From positions 12,085-24,814 of the forward strand of contig DFCM01000093.1 of assembly GCA_002366995.1 (NCBI GenBank): 12,730 nucleotides of DNA, written 5' to 3'. Both the position numbers and the translations under genes were made by a program. The notes beneath the pieces were generated by a model, which saw only the letters and a list, made by a program, of their open reading frames with translations, searched no databases and was not told the DNA's origin. The stretch is from a bacterium UBP3_UBA3054 (GTDB lineage Bacteria > Auribacterota > UBA3054). Positions 6,845 through 12,730 of the stretch are shown piece after piece. How positions within the stretch are numbered: position 1 is the first letter of the stretch; each line of letters starts with the position of its first letter.

Positions 6845-8322
6845 AGGATCTTTTTCCTCAGCCTGCTGGAAGGTATCCCGAGCGCTTCCCGGTATTTTAC
6901 GACGGTGCGGCGGGCGATGGCGCAGCCTCTTTCCGCCATGAGCTTCGCGATCTCGTCGTCGCCGTAGGGCTTCTCTTTGTTTTCACCGTCGATTATTTCC
7001 TTAAGGAGGGTCTTGGCGTCGGCCCCGGAAGTCTCGCTGCCGTTTTCGCTCGCGGCAACCCTGCTGAAGAAGTCCTTCATCTCCATCAGCCCCTGCGGAG
7101 TGTCCATGTATTTTTTGGCGATGGCCCTGCTTACGGTGGAGTCGCTCAGGTTAAGCTCCTCGGCCAGCTCGCGCATGGTCAGAGGACGCATGTGCCCCGG
7201 GCCGTTCCTCAAAAAATCCTCCTGATGGGCGACGATCGCCTCGGCGACCAAAAGAATCGTGCGTTTGTAGAATTGCAGCTGGCCGATAAAATTTTTCCCC
7301 GCCTTTATCCTGTCGCTGACGAAAGCGCGGCTTTTAAGGTCTTTCGCGCGCATGGCGCTGACAAAGCTCTTTGAGATCCTGACGTAGGGGAACTTCTCCT
7401 CGTTCATTTCGACCGCGAAGGATCCGTCCTCGTTTTCCCTTACCACGACGTCCGCGACGGCGTTTTTCGCCTCCGTGTAGGTGAGGTCCCTGCCGGGGCG
7501 GAAATCGAGCGTGCCTATCGTTTCCAGGGCGTCCTTCAGTTCTTCCTTTCCGATCTTCAAACTGTTCAGGATGGTCTGGAAACGCTGGTGGAGCATATCG
7601 TCGTAATGATCGGAGATGATCTTGTAGGCATTGGAATCGCGCAGCCCTTTCCTCTCCAGCTGCAGCAGGAAGCTTTCCCTCAGATCGGACGCCCCCAGCC
7701 CCGGGGGATCGTAGCTTTGCAGAAGCTTCACGGTCTTTTCCACCATTTCTTTTTTTACGCCCAGCTTATCGGCCATCTCTTTCACGCTCTCGGTGAGGAA
7801 GCCTTTTTCGTCGAGGCTGGAGATGAGGTAAGTGTAGATCGGCTCGTAATCGGCGGGAAGGTCAAGCGCGAACTGATCCTTCAGGTCGTCGGCGAGAGTG
7901 GCGGGGGCGTAGAGGGAATTCATGACGTAATCGTATTTTTTACGCATGGTCTTCTGGTCGGAATATTCCAGATCTTCACCTGCTTCCTCGCGAACGTAAT
8001 CCTCCCACTCTTCGTTTTCCTTGCCGATTTCGTCCAGAGAATTCTCCTCTTTTTCCTCGCGCTCTCCTCTCCCGTCTTCCTTGTCGTCCATGGAAAAGGA
8101 ATTGGCGAACGCCTCGTCCTCGCCGTCTTCCTCTTCGGGACGGTATTCCTCAAGGGCCGGGTTCGTGTCCAGCTCGTTTTTTACGACTGATTCCAGCTCG
8201 GCTCTCGACGCTTGCAGAAGCGCAAGCGCCTGGCGCTGCTGTAGGCTCAGGCGCTGCTCCTGGCGGACGTTGAGATCGAGGGCCAGATCCGGTTTCGGAT
8301 TATATGAATTCTCGTCAGGCAT
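6841..8322 (-). CDS. rpoN: RNA polymerase sigma-54 factor
   Basis: The alternative sigma factor that directs RNA polymerase to -24/-12 promoters and needs an AAA+ activator. Region I is the Gln/Leu-rich N-terminus (residues 13-55, with RLSLQQRQALALLQASRAEL). Region II is a strongly acidic linker (about 58-125). The core-binding domain includes YDPPGLGASDLRESFLLQL. The DNA-binding domain has a helix-turn-helix at LAEELNLSDSTVSRAIAKKY. The RpoN box ARRTVVKYRE (470-479) is followed by the usual LGIPSSRLRKK tail. At 493 residues it is full length. It is the first gene of the minus-strand run and overlaps the TPR gene by ATGA. No sigma-54 activator (GAFTGA-type ATPase) lies in the window. The start at 8322 has no clear Shine-Dalgarno sequence, but the position of region I supports it. 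Confidence 0.97.
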   Translation of the reverse strand: MPDENSYNPKPDLALDLNVRQEQRLSLQQRQALALLQASRAELESVVKNELDTNPALEEYRPEEEDGEDEAFANSFSMDDKEDGRGEREEKEENSLDEIGKENEEWEDYVREEAGEDLEYSDQKTMRKKYDYVMNSLYAPATLADDLKDQFALDLPADYEPIYTYLISSLDEKGFLTESVKEMADKLGVKKEMVEKTVKLLQSYDPPGLGASDLRESFLLQLERKGLRDSNAYKIISDHYDDMLHQRFQTILNSLKIGKEELKDALETIGTLDFRPGRDLTYTEAKNAVADVVVRENEDGSFAVEMNEEKFPYVRISKSFVSAMRAKDLKSRAFVSDRIKAGKNFIGQLQFYKRTILLVAEAIVAHQEDFLRNGPGHMRPLTMRELAEELNLSDSTVSRAIAKKYMDTPQGLMEMKDFFSRVAASENGSETSGADAKTLLKEIIDGENKEKPYGDDEIAKLMAERGCAIARRTVVKYREALGIPSSRLRKKIL

Positions 8323-8344
8323 GAAAATTGCTAGTTCATTAATT

Positions 8345-8353
8345 ATTGTATCA
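8345..8353 (-). promoter_or_regulatory. Probable promoter of the rpoN operon
   Basis: The minus strand reads TGATACAAT, an extended -10 element with one mismatch to TATAAT. The predicted transcript start is near 8338, leaving a leader of about 16 bases without a Shine-Dalgarno sequence before the rpoN ATG. A -35 box is not convincing. The element overlaps the left arm of an inverted repeat, so a bound regulator could block it. Confidence 0.5.
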
Positions 8354-8393
8354 AAATCAAGCCCATAACAAAATTGAGAAGATTTGATTTGAT
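8350..8393. repeat. Imperfect inverted repeat in the divergent region
   Basis: Left arm ATCAAAATCAA (8350-8360) and right arm TTGATTTGAT (8384-8393) are reverse complements apart from one missing T, separated by 23 bases. The right arm is also a tandem TTTGAT pair. The repeat lies between rpoN and the response regulator gene and overlaps the rpoN -10 element, so it could be an operator. AT-rich composition makes chance plausible. A shorter pair, TCTAC/GTAGA (8413-8417 and 8426-8430), lies just to the right. Confidence 0.3.
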
Positions 8394-8453
8394 GTAAAAA
8401 ATGCTTACTTTGTCTACTAATTTTTGTAGAAAATCACAAAAAGCTGGAAAATT

Positions 8454-8469
8454 TGGCGGATTTCTTGGA
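8454..8469 (+). promoter_or_regulatory. Candidate sigma-54 (-24/-12) promoter
   Basis: The sequence reads TGGCGG, five bases, TTGGA, against the consensus TGGCAC-N5-TTGCA. Spacing is exact and 8 of 11 defined positions match. The -12 GC is replaced by GG, which is a serious mismatch. The predicted start, about 8480, would give a leader holding the AAGGAG site of the response regulator. No better sigma-70 promoter is evident for this gene. Confidence 0.25.
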
Positions 8470-8491
8470 GAATATAGGAGAATGCCAAATC

Positions 8492-8497
8492 AAGGAG
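8492..8497 (+). promoter_or_regulatory. Ribosome binding site deciding the response regulator start
   Basis: AAGGAG lies eight bases before the ATG at 8506. This selects 8506 over the in-frame ATGs at 8401 and 8482, which have no properly spaced site. Confidence 0.85.
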
Positions 8498-8505
8498 AAA
8501 TAAAA

Positions 8506-9159
8506 ATGAGCAAGAAGTCAGTTGTCGTCATGGACGATTTTCCCGTGGTGGCCCTCGGATTGAAAAGCATCCTGGAGGAAGTCCACGAATTTGAACTCAA
8601 AGGACACGCCGTGAACTTATACGCCATGAGGGCTATTCTGAAACATCAGACGCCCGACCTCATAATCGTGGATTCCGTTCTTCCGAGATCGGATCTCGGC
8701 GCAACGCTGACGGAACTGAGGCAGAGGGCGCCTTTTTCGAACATACTGCTTTTCTGCGCCGCCGACGAGGAATACACGAGCGTTTTGGGATTGCGCTGCG
8801 GAGTGAAAGGAATAATCTCAAAACGAGCTTCCAAAGAGGAGATAGTGAAAGCGGCGAGGACGGTTTCCTGCGGCGGCACTTTCATCTCCGGGACGGCGGC
8901 GGAAAAGCTGACCGCCTATGTTGTCAAGAACGACATCGGCACGGCGGAAGTGAAAAAGCCTTTCTTTTCAAATCGGGAATACATGGTGTTGAAAAGGCTG
9001 ACGGGCGGCGACAACTTATCGAAGATCGCAAAAGATTTCAAGCTTAGTCCGAAAACGGTGGCCACCTACAGGGAAAGGCTGATGCAGAAGATAGGCGTGA
9101 GGACGCTGGCCGGACTGATCAGATACGCCTTGCAGAACGATATTCTTTCAGACTCTTAG
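8506..9159 (+). CDS. NarL/FixJ-family response regulator (LuxR-type HTH)
   Basis: A 217-residue two-component response regulator, probably a DNA-binding transcription factor. The receiver domain (about 3-122) has the acidic pair Asp10-Asp11, phosphoacceptor Asp56 in LIIVDSVLP, and conserved Lys106 in GIISK. The switch Thr/Ser at the end of strand 4 appears to be Cys84 (ILLFCAAD), and the usual aromatic residue before the Lys is Ile103. The C-terminal LuxR-type helix-turn-helix (about 150-212) contains LSKIAKDFKLSPKTVATYRERLMQKIGV. The start at 8506 is chosen because AAGGAG lies eight bases upstream and the first residues then begin the receiver domain. An in-frame extension to 8401 has no domain match and is AT-rich. 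No histidine kinase is adjacent, so it is an orphan here. It is divergent from rpoN. Confidence 0.94.
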   Translation: MSKKSVVVMDDFPVVALGLKSILEEVHEFELKGHAVNLYAMRAILKHQTPDLIIVDSVLPRSDLGATLTELRQRAPFSNILLFCAADEEYTSVLGLRCGVKGIISKRASKEEIVKAARTVSCGGTFISGTAAEKLTAYVVKNDIGTAEVKKPFFSNREYMVLKRLTGGDNLSKIAKDFKLSPKTVATYRERLMQKIGVRTLAGLIRYALQNDILSDS

Positions 9160-9875
9160 GCCATTATGAAATCGAGCATCTCGGGAAGGTGCGTGTCCCA
9201 GAAGAGCCAGTTGTGATGGCCGGGATACTCCGTGTACTCGTGGACGGCTCCTTTATCGGTGAGCCATTTGTCGAAGGCGCGGTTATGCTCCAATAGAAAA
9301 TCCTCGGTGCCGCAGAGCATCTTGATCCTGGGGAATTCCTCAGGGGAAAAATCTTTCGCGATGATCTCCAGTCTCGAGGATTCGTCCCAGAGACGGGCGC
9401 TGAATTCCGGCCTCTCGAGATATCTTCTGGAATCGACCGCTCCGCTAAAACTACCGATGGCGGAGAAGAGCTCTGGATATTTGAGGCCCAGCCTGAAGGC
9501 GCCGTATCCGCCCATGGAAAGGCCGCAGATCGTTCTCTGATCCTTCCCTATAGAAACGGGCAGATGGCTTTCGAAATAGGGGATAAGTTCCTTTATGAAG
9601 AAGCTCTCGTAATTGCCTCCGTGCCCGTCGGTCGTGTCGGAGTAAAAAGAGCGGCCGCCGTCCGGCATGACGATGATCAATTCCTTACTGTATTTTTCCC
9701 AATAGCGCTCGACGCTCGTCATGCGCGTCCAATTGGTGTAGTCGTCGGAGAGGCCGTGCAGAAGATAAAGGATCCTTACCGGTTTGTCTTCTTTGAATTT
9801 GTCGGGGATAAGGGCGCGAAAGGCGTAGTTCACATCCAAAACAGTGCTGAAAAAATGCCAGTCAACGTTAGCCAT
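9156..9875 (-). CDS. Alpha/beta-hydrolase esterase (EstA/esterase D type)
   Basis: A 239-residue carboxylesterase resembling the tributyrin esterase EstA and S-formylglutathione hydrolase (esterase D) group, likely cleaving short-chain acyl or acetyl esters. The fold is complete. An oxyanion-region LLHGLSDDYTNW sits at 38-49. The nucleophile elbow GLSMGG (118-123) carries Ser120. The acid is Asp192 in CGTEDFL. The histidine is probably His221 in PGHHNWLFWD. There is no signal peptide, so it is predicted to be cytoplasmic. The start at 9875 lies inside the end of murB (eight-base overlap), so it is probably co-transcribed and translationally coupled. A link to peptidoglycan or acetyl-sugar metabolism is only inference. 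Its stop TAA overlaps the stop of the convergent response regulator. Confidence 0.9.
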   Translation of the reverse strand: MANVDWHFFSTVLDVNYAFRALIPDKFKEDKPVRILYLLHGLSDDYTNWTRMTSVERYWEKYSKELIIVMPDGGRSFYSDTTDGHGGNYESFFIKELIPYFESHLPVSIGKDQRTICGLSMGGYGAFRLGLKYPELFSAIGSFSGAVDSRRYLERPEFSARLWDESSRLEIIAKDFSPEEFPRIKMLCGTEDFLLEHNRAFDKWLTDKGAVHEYTEYPGHHNWLFWDTHLPEMLDFIMA

Positions 9876-10800
9876 CTATGGTGTCCTTAGTGTAGAGTGG
9901 GAAGGAGGGGAAGCCCAAAAAGCGGCATTCCGGAACGGGAACGAGCTCGTAATTTTTATAGACCAGTTTCTGCATTTCGCGCGCCAAAGCTATCACGTCG
10001 GCGGAAGTGGCGCCTTCTTTTGTTTCCAGCATATTGGCGTGCTTTCTGGAAACAACAGCGTTCCCAGCTGAGAGCGTTCCCTTTACGCCGACTTTGTCGA
10101 GGTAAAAGGCGACGCTCGGAACTTTGCCGCACGCTTCTTCCGGCAGAAAGTTCCGGAAGAAACTGCCGCAGGTCCTTTCTTTGGGATAGCGGCGGCTCCT
10201 TTGGCGGATGATCTCGTAAGCCCGGCCCTTGGCGAAGGCGGCCTCAAGCTCGCTGCCTTTTTTCAAACGGAAAACGGCGCTCCAGACGATCCACTTCTCG
10301 CGATGCAGCCTGGAGACGTCGTAGCCGTATTCGAACCAGTCTTTGGAAACTTCCTTCGTTTCGCCGGAAGGGCTGACGACGACGGCTGAGATCAAAAAGT
10401 CTGCCAGGAAAAATTCGAAGAAGTGCGCGTTGATGAAAGCCGCGCCGCCAACGGTTCCAGGGAGCCCGGAGAATTCCTCCAGCCCAAGGGCCTTCCTTTC
10501 CAGGGCGTAGTCTATGACGTCCTGAACTTTGGCGCCAGAACCGGCTTCCAAATAAAAGCAGTCCTCCCGTTCCGTAAGCTTAAGCTCATTGTTGACAGGA
10601 TGGATTATCATTCCGGGATACCCTTCGTCGGAGACGAGCGTGTTGGCGCCTTCGCCCAGGACTTCGAAGGGAAGATCGTTCTTTGCCGCGAAGGCAAGGT
10701 CGTTTTTCAGTTCTTCCAGAGTCGCTGGCTCGGAAAGATACTTAGCCTTTCCGCCGGTTTTGAACCAGGTCAAGGGAGCTAAGGAAACATCGTTACGCAT
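9868..10800 (-). CDS. murB: UDP-N-acetylenolpyruvoylglucosamine reductase
   Basis: A flavoenzyme that uses NADPH to reduce UDP-GlcNAc-enolpyruvate to UDP-MurNAc in cytoplasmic peptidoglycan synthesis. The FAD domain shows TWFKTGG (11-17), GEGANTLVSD (49-58) and GLPGTVGGAAFINA (112-125). The substrate domain has the proton-donor Ser213 in CGSFFRN and the active-site Glu291 in VPVPECRFLGF. At 310 residues the length is normal. The usual YR.S motif, whose Arg is an active-site residue in E. coli MurB (Arg159), reads YDVS here (160-163), with Asp161 in place of Arg; Arg164 nearby might compensate. The start at 10800 is the only Met before the first conserved motif. It is preceded by GGTGTC and not by a Shine-Dalgarno sequence, and a promoter -10 box lies six bases upstream. 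Confidence 0.95.
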   Translation of the reverse strand: MRNDVSLAPLTWFKTGGKAKYLSEPATLEELKNDLAFAAKNDLPFEVLGEGANTLVSDEGYPGMIIHPVNNELKLTEREDCFYLEAGSGAKVQDVIDYALERKALGLEEFSGLPGTVGGAAFINAHFFEFFLADFLISAVVVSPSGETKEVSKDWFEYGYDVSRLHREKWIVWSAVFRLKKGSELEAAFAKGRAYEIIRQRSRRYPKERTCGSFFRNFLPEEACGKVPSVAFYLDKVGVKGTLSAGNAVVSRKHANMLETKEGATSADVIALAREMQKLVYKNYELVPVPECRFLGFPSFPLYTKDTIDG

Positions 10801-10806
10801 GACACC

Positions 10807-10815
10807 ATTATAGCA
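10807..10815 (-). promoter_or_regulatory. Extended -10 promoter of murB, predicted leaderless
   Basis: The minus strand reads TGCTATAAT with an upstream TA, a perfect extended -10 element. Only six bases (GGTGTC) separate TATAAT from the murB ATG, so the expected transcript start is the A of the start codon. There is no convincing -35 box. Confidence 0.75.
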
Positions 10816-10833
10816 TAATGCCCCCGGTCTTTT

Positions 10834-10842
10834 TGTTATAAT
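10834..10842 (+). promoter_or_regulatory. Extended -10 promoter of the PEP-CTERM gene
   Basis: The sequence reads TGTTATAAT, a perfect extended -10 element. The predicted transcript start near 10849 gives a leader of about 24 bases with AAGGA at 10860-10864, eight bases before the ATG at 10873. The -35 region is weak. It is divergent from the murB promoter, with 21 bases between the inner edges of the two -10 elements, so the two could be co-regulated. Confidence 0.7.
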
Positions 10843-10872
10843 AGGTTGATAAGTTATATAAGGATGATGCGT

Positions 10873-12657
10873 ATGAAAAAATTATGTCTGCTTTTTTCGC
10901 TGCTTTTTGCTTTTCAATGTCTGGCCGTCGGAAACCTTGACCTTAAGGTCGCGGTCGTCTGCTACAACCCTTGGATGACCAACGTGGCGGAGATAACCAG
11001 AGCCCGCAGGCTCAACGCCACCTTCGGATGGCCCAACGGGCAGTCCATGGCCAACGACCAGAAGTCCTGGTGGAAGGAAGCCACCTTCGGCATGGTGAAA
11101 GCCAACTTCGTAGTCGTCACCAACCTCGACATTTTCCCGCTGATGTCTTCCGGCAAGCGTTTCAACCAGCAGAGCTATTACGACTATTGGAAGAAAGGGG
11201 AGACAGACAAGCATCCCGGCGGTTCCTTCGACTACGCGCACTTTCTTACCAACGACGTACCCTGGATGATCCCGGCCATCGAAAGGGGAGACATCGACCA
11301 GGTCTGGCTCTACGGCTGGCCGGGCATGAACACCAACGAGACCAGACTGTTCGGCAAAGGCGCCTTCGGCTGCAATTCCTTCGGCTTCGGCCGGCTCAAG
11401 AACGACAGGATGTTCATGATGTGCATGCCCAGCATCGAAAGATCCGACACGCCTATGGAGAATTTCGGCCACGGCTGCGAATGGCACCTGGGCGGCGCCT
11501 TTCACAACTACGTCTATTCCTTCGACAACGGCATCGACTACACCAACTCCCACGACATGGCGCTTTTCAGGGCCCACGGCAGCGAGTGCACCGACAACGT
11601 CAACATAGGCGACGTGCACTACGCCCCCAACTCCGTTAGGGACTATGATTGGGGCAACACCACGCCGGTCATGAGCTACGCCGACTGCTGGTACGACTAT
11701 CCCAACATGACAAACTGGGTGCCGAGGGAGATGACCTGCGCGGATTGGGGCAACGGCGTCAATTACAAGCACAAAATTTGGTTCTTCAAGCATATGCCCG
11801 AGAAGGTCGGATTAAGGCGCGGGCACATGATGAACTGGATCACCAAATACATGAACTTCAACGTGGCGGCCTACCCCATAGGCTCACACGAAACGATCCG
11901 CCAGGAGGACGTCGATCTGGCGGGCTTCTTCTCCTTCGAGATGAAGGTGCCGGAAGGGACGACGCAATTGGTGGTGAGAGTCAAGACCGGGCTTCCCGTG
12001 CTCTGCGGCCTCAGGAAAAATTACATTCCCTTCTTTGACCGCTACCAGCAGGACGGCTTCGTTTACGACGATCTGTCCTTAAGCCGTGAGAAGGAACACA
12101 CCTTCACGCTGACCCAGGACGACTGCTACGACAAGGGTTTGGAAGGCAGATGGTATATCTCCTTCGGCAGCGCCTACGGCCACGGGAACGTGGTCACCAG
12201 CAGACCTTTGAACTCCAACACCTTCTACACCGTCGAAATGGAGCTCTCGCCAAAGCCGGCGCCCTTGGACGGTACGGAATACGTTGAAGTGACGAAGCCC
12301 GCGGCGGGGGACATCTACCGCACCATGATCGAGCCCATAGAATGGGAATACAAAGCTCCCTCCGACGGCTGGCGCGCCTTTTATCTCTCTTACTCCACCA
12401 ACGAGTTCCAGGGTCCCTGGATCGACATCTGCGAGGACTACTATTACGAGCTGGACAAAAAATTCAGCTGGAATACCTTCCCTTACAGACAGGTCACGGA
12501 CAGGGCGGTGGTGAGGATCATCGCCGAAGACCTCCACGGCCACAACATCACCAACTATTCCGGCATCTTCGGCATAAGCACCGACCCCATCCCCGAACCC
12601 GCGGTGGTTATTTTTGCGCTAGCCGCGCTGGCTTGCTTGGCTTTCAAGCGAAGATAA
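10873..12657 (+). CDS. Secreted PEP-CTERM protein with uncharacterised core
   Basis: A 594-residue exported protein. A signal peptide (1-18, MKKLCLLFSLLFAFQCLA) leads into a core of about 25-335. It is rich in Trp, Tyr and Asn, with blocks such as RGDIDQVWLYGWPG (138-151), MENFGHGCEWH (195-205) and GDVHYAPNSVRDYDWGN (246-262). I recall similar blocks in uncharacterised secreted bacterial proteins, but know no function. Residues about 345-460 look like a bacterial pre-peptidase C-terminal (PPC) beta module, and 470-570 like an Ig/FN3 module. The C-terminus is PEP (574-576), a hydrophobic helix and KRR: a PEP-CTERM signal, normally processed by an exosortase and linked to surface or extracellular-matrix export. 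The start at 10873 is preferred because AAGGA lies eight bases upstream; an in-frame TTG at 10846 lies before the predicted transcript start. Codons end mostly in C or G. Confidence 0.85.
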   Translation: MKKLCLLFSLLFAFQCLAVGNLDLKVAVVCYNPWMTNVAEITRARRLNATFGWPNGQSMANDQKSWWKEATFGMVKANFVVVTNLDIFPLMSSGKRFNQQSYYDYWKKGETDKHPGGSFDYAHFLTNDVPWMIPAIERGDIDQVWLYGWPGMNTNETRLFGKGAFGCNSFGFGRLKNDRMFMMCMPSIERSDTPMENFGHGCEWHLGGAFHNYVYSFDNGIDYTNSHDMALFRAHGSECTDNVNIGDVHYAPNSVRDYDWGNTTPVMSYADCWYDYPNMTNWVPREMTCADWGNGVNYKHKIWFFKHMPEKVGLRRGHMMNWITKYMNFNVAAYPIGSHETIRQEDVDLAGFFSFEMKVPEGTTQLVVRVKTGLPVLCGLRKNYIPFFDRYQQDGFVYDDLSLSREKEHTFTLTQDDCYDKGLEGRWYISFGSAYGHGNVVTSRPLNSNTFYTVEMELSPKPAPLDGTEYVEVTKPAAGDIYRTMIEPIEWEYKAPSDGWRAFYLSYSTNEFQGPWIDICEDYYYELDKKFSWNTFPYRQVTDRAVVRIIAEDLHGHNITNYSGIFGISTDPIPEPAVVIFALAALACLAFKRR

Positions 12658-12730
12658 AGAATCTAGCTAAGGCGGCATATGCCCCTCGCTCACGGACTAC
12701 GCTTGCGTGGCCTTGATCTGCGTCCTCCGT
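12658..12730. other. Intergenic DNA at the window edge
   Basis: I see no gene here. It contains a perfect 10-base palindrome, GGCATATGCC (12674-12683), shortly after the PEP-CTERM stop. No T-run follows, so it is not a standard intrinsic terminator. It could be part of a larger element that continues past the window. Confidence 0.3.

Noticed and set aside
8401..8505. N-terminal extension of the response regulator starting at 8401
   Set aside because: The 35 extra residues match nothing and are encoded by AT-rich DNA, and AAGGAG sits directly before the ATG at 8506.
10846..10872. Earlier TTG or ATG starts of the PEP-CTERM gene
   Set aside because: The TTG at 10846 lies upstream of the predicted transcript start, and the ATGs at 10864 and 10867 sit on or next to the AAGGA. 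The start at 10873 gives a standard MKK signal peptide.
10882..11793. Minus-strand open frame (303 codons) inside the PEP-CTERM gene
   Set aside because: Its Val/Gly/His/Ala-rich sequence results from the C-ending codon bias of the real gene; it has no ribosome binding site or domain.
12674..12683. Palindrome GGCATATGCC as a terminator
   Set aside because: The stem would be only four to five pairs without a proper loop, and no T-run follows.

Overview
The window reads as ordinary chromosomal DNA from a moderately GC-rich Gram-negative-type bacterium. The large genes are rich in G/C-ending codons and the intergenic gaps are AT-rich. A secreted protein ending in a PEP-CTERM sorting signal, a sigma-54 factor and a murB gene together suggest a member of the PVC group, perhaps Lentisphaerota, Kiritimatiellota or Verrucomicrobiota. 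That placement is inference from gene content only. I see no tRNA, rRNA, CRISPR array, insertion sequence or prophage gene.

Positions 40-8322 hold eight genes on the minus strand, packed with overlaps or short gaps, so they probably form one long operon read right to left. The order is rpoN (sigma-54), an exported TPR-like protein, a SpoU/TrmH-family RNA 2'-O-ribose methyltransferase, a 69-residue protein of unknown function, a 724-residue XPB-associated protein, an XPB-type DNA helicase, a five-helix membrane protein, and a DUF805 membrane protein. The helicase and the 724-residue protein share a recognisable domain and are probably partners in DNA repair or remodelling. The 69-residue protein is translationally coupled to them and could be a third component.

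Positions 8323-8505 are an AT-rich divergent regulatory region between rpoN and a plus-strand NarL/FixJ-type response regulator (8506-9159). This regulator has no histidine kinase beside it and has unusual switch residues. It meets an esterase gene (9156-9875, minus) tail to tail, with the two stop codons overlapping. The esterase lies downstream of, and overlaps, murB (9868-10800, minus).

Positions 10801-10872 carry two divergent extended -10 promoters. The murB promoter is so close to the start codon that the transcript should be leaderless. The other promoter drives a 594-residue secreted PEP-CTERM protein (10873-12657, plus). It has a conserved N-terminal core of unknown function, followed by PPC-like and Ig/FN3-like beta modules. 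The last 73 bases hold no gene that I can see.
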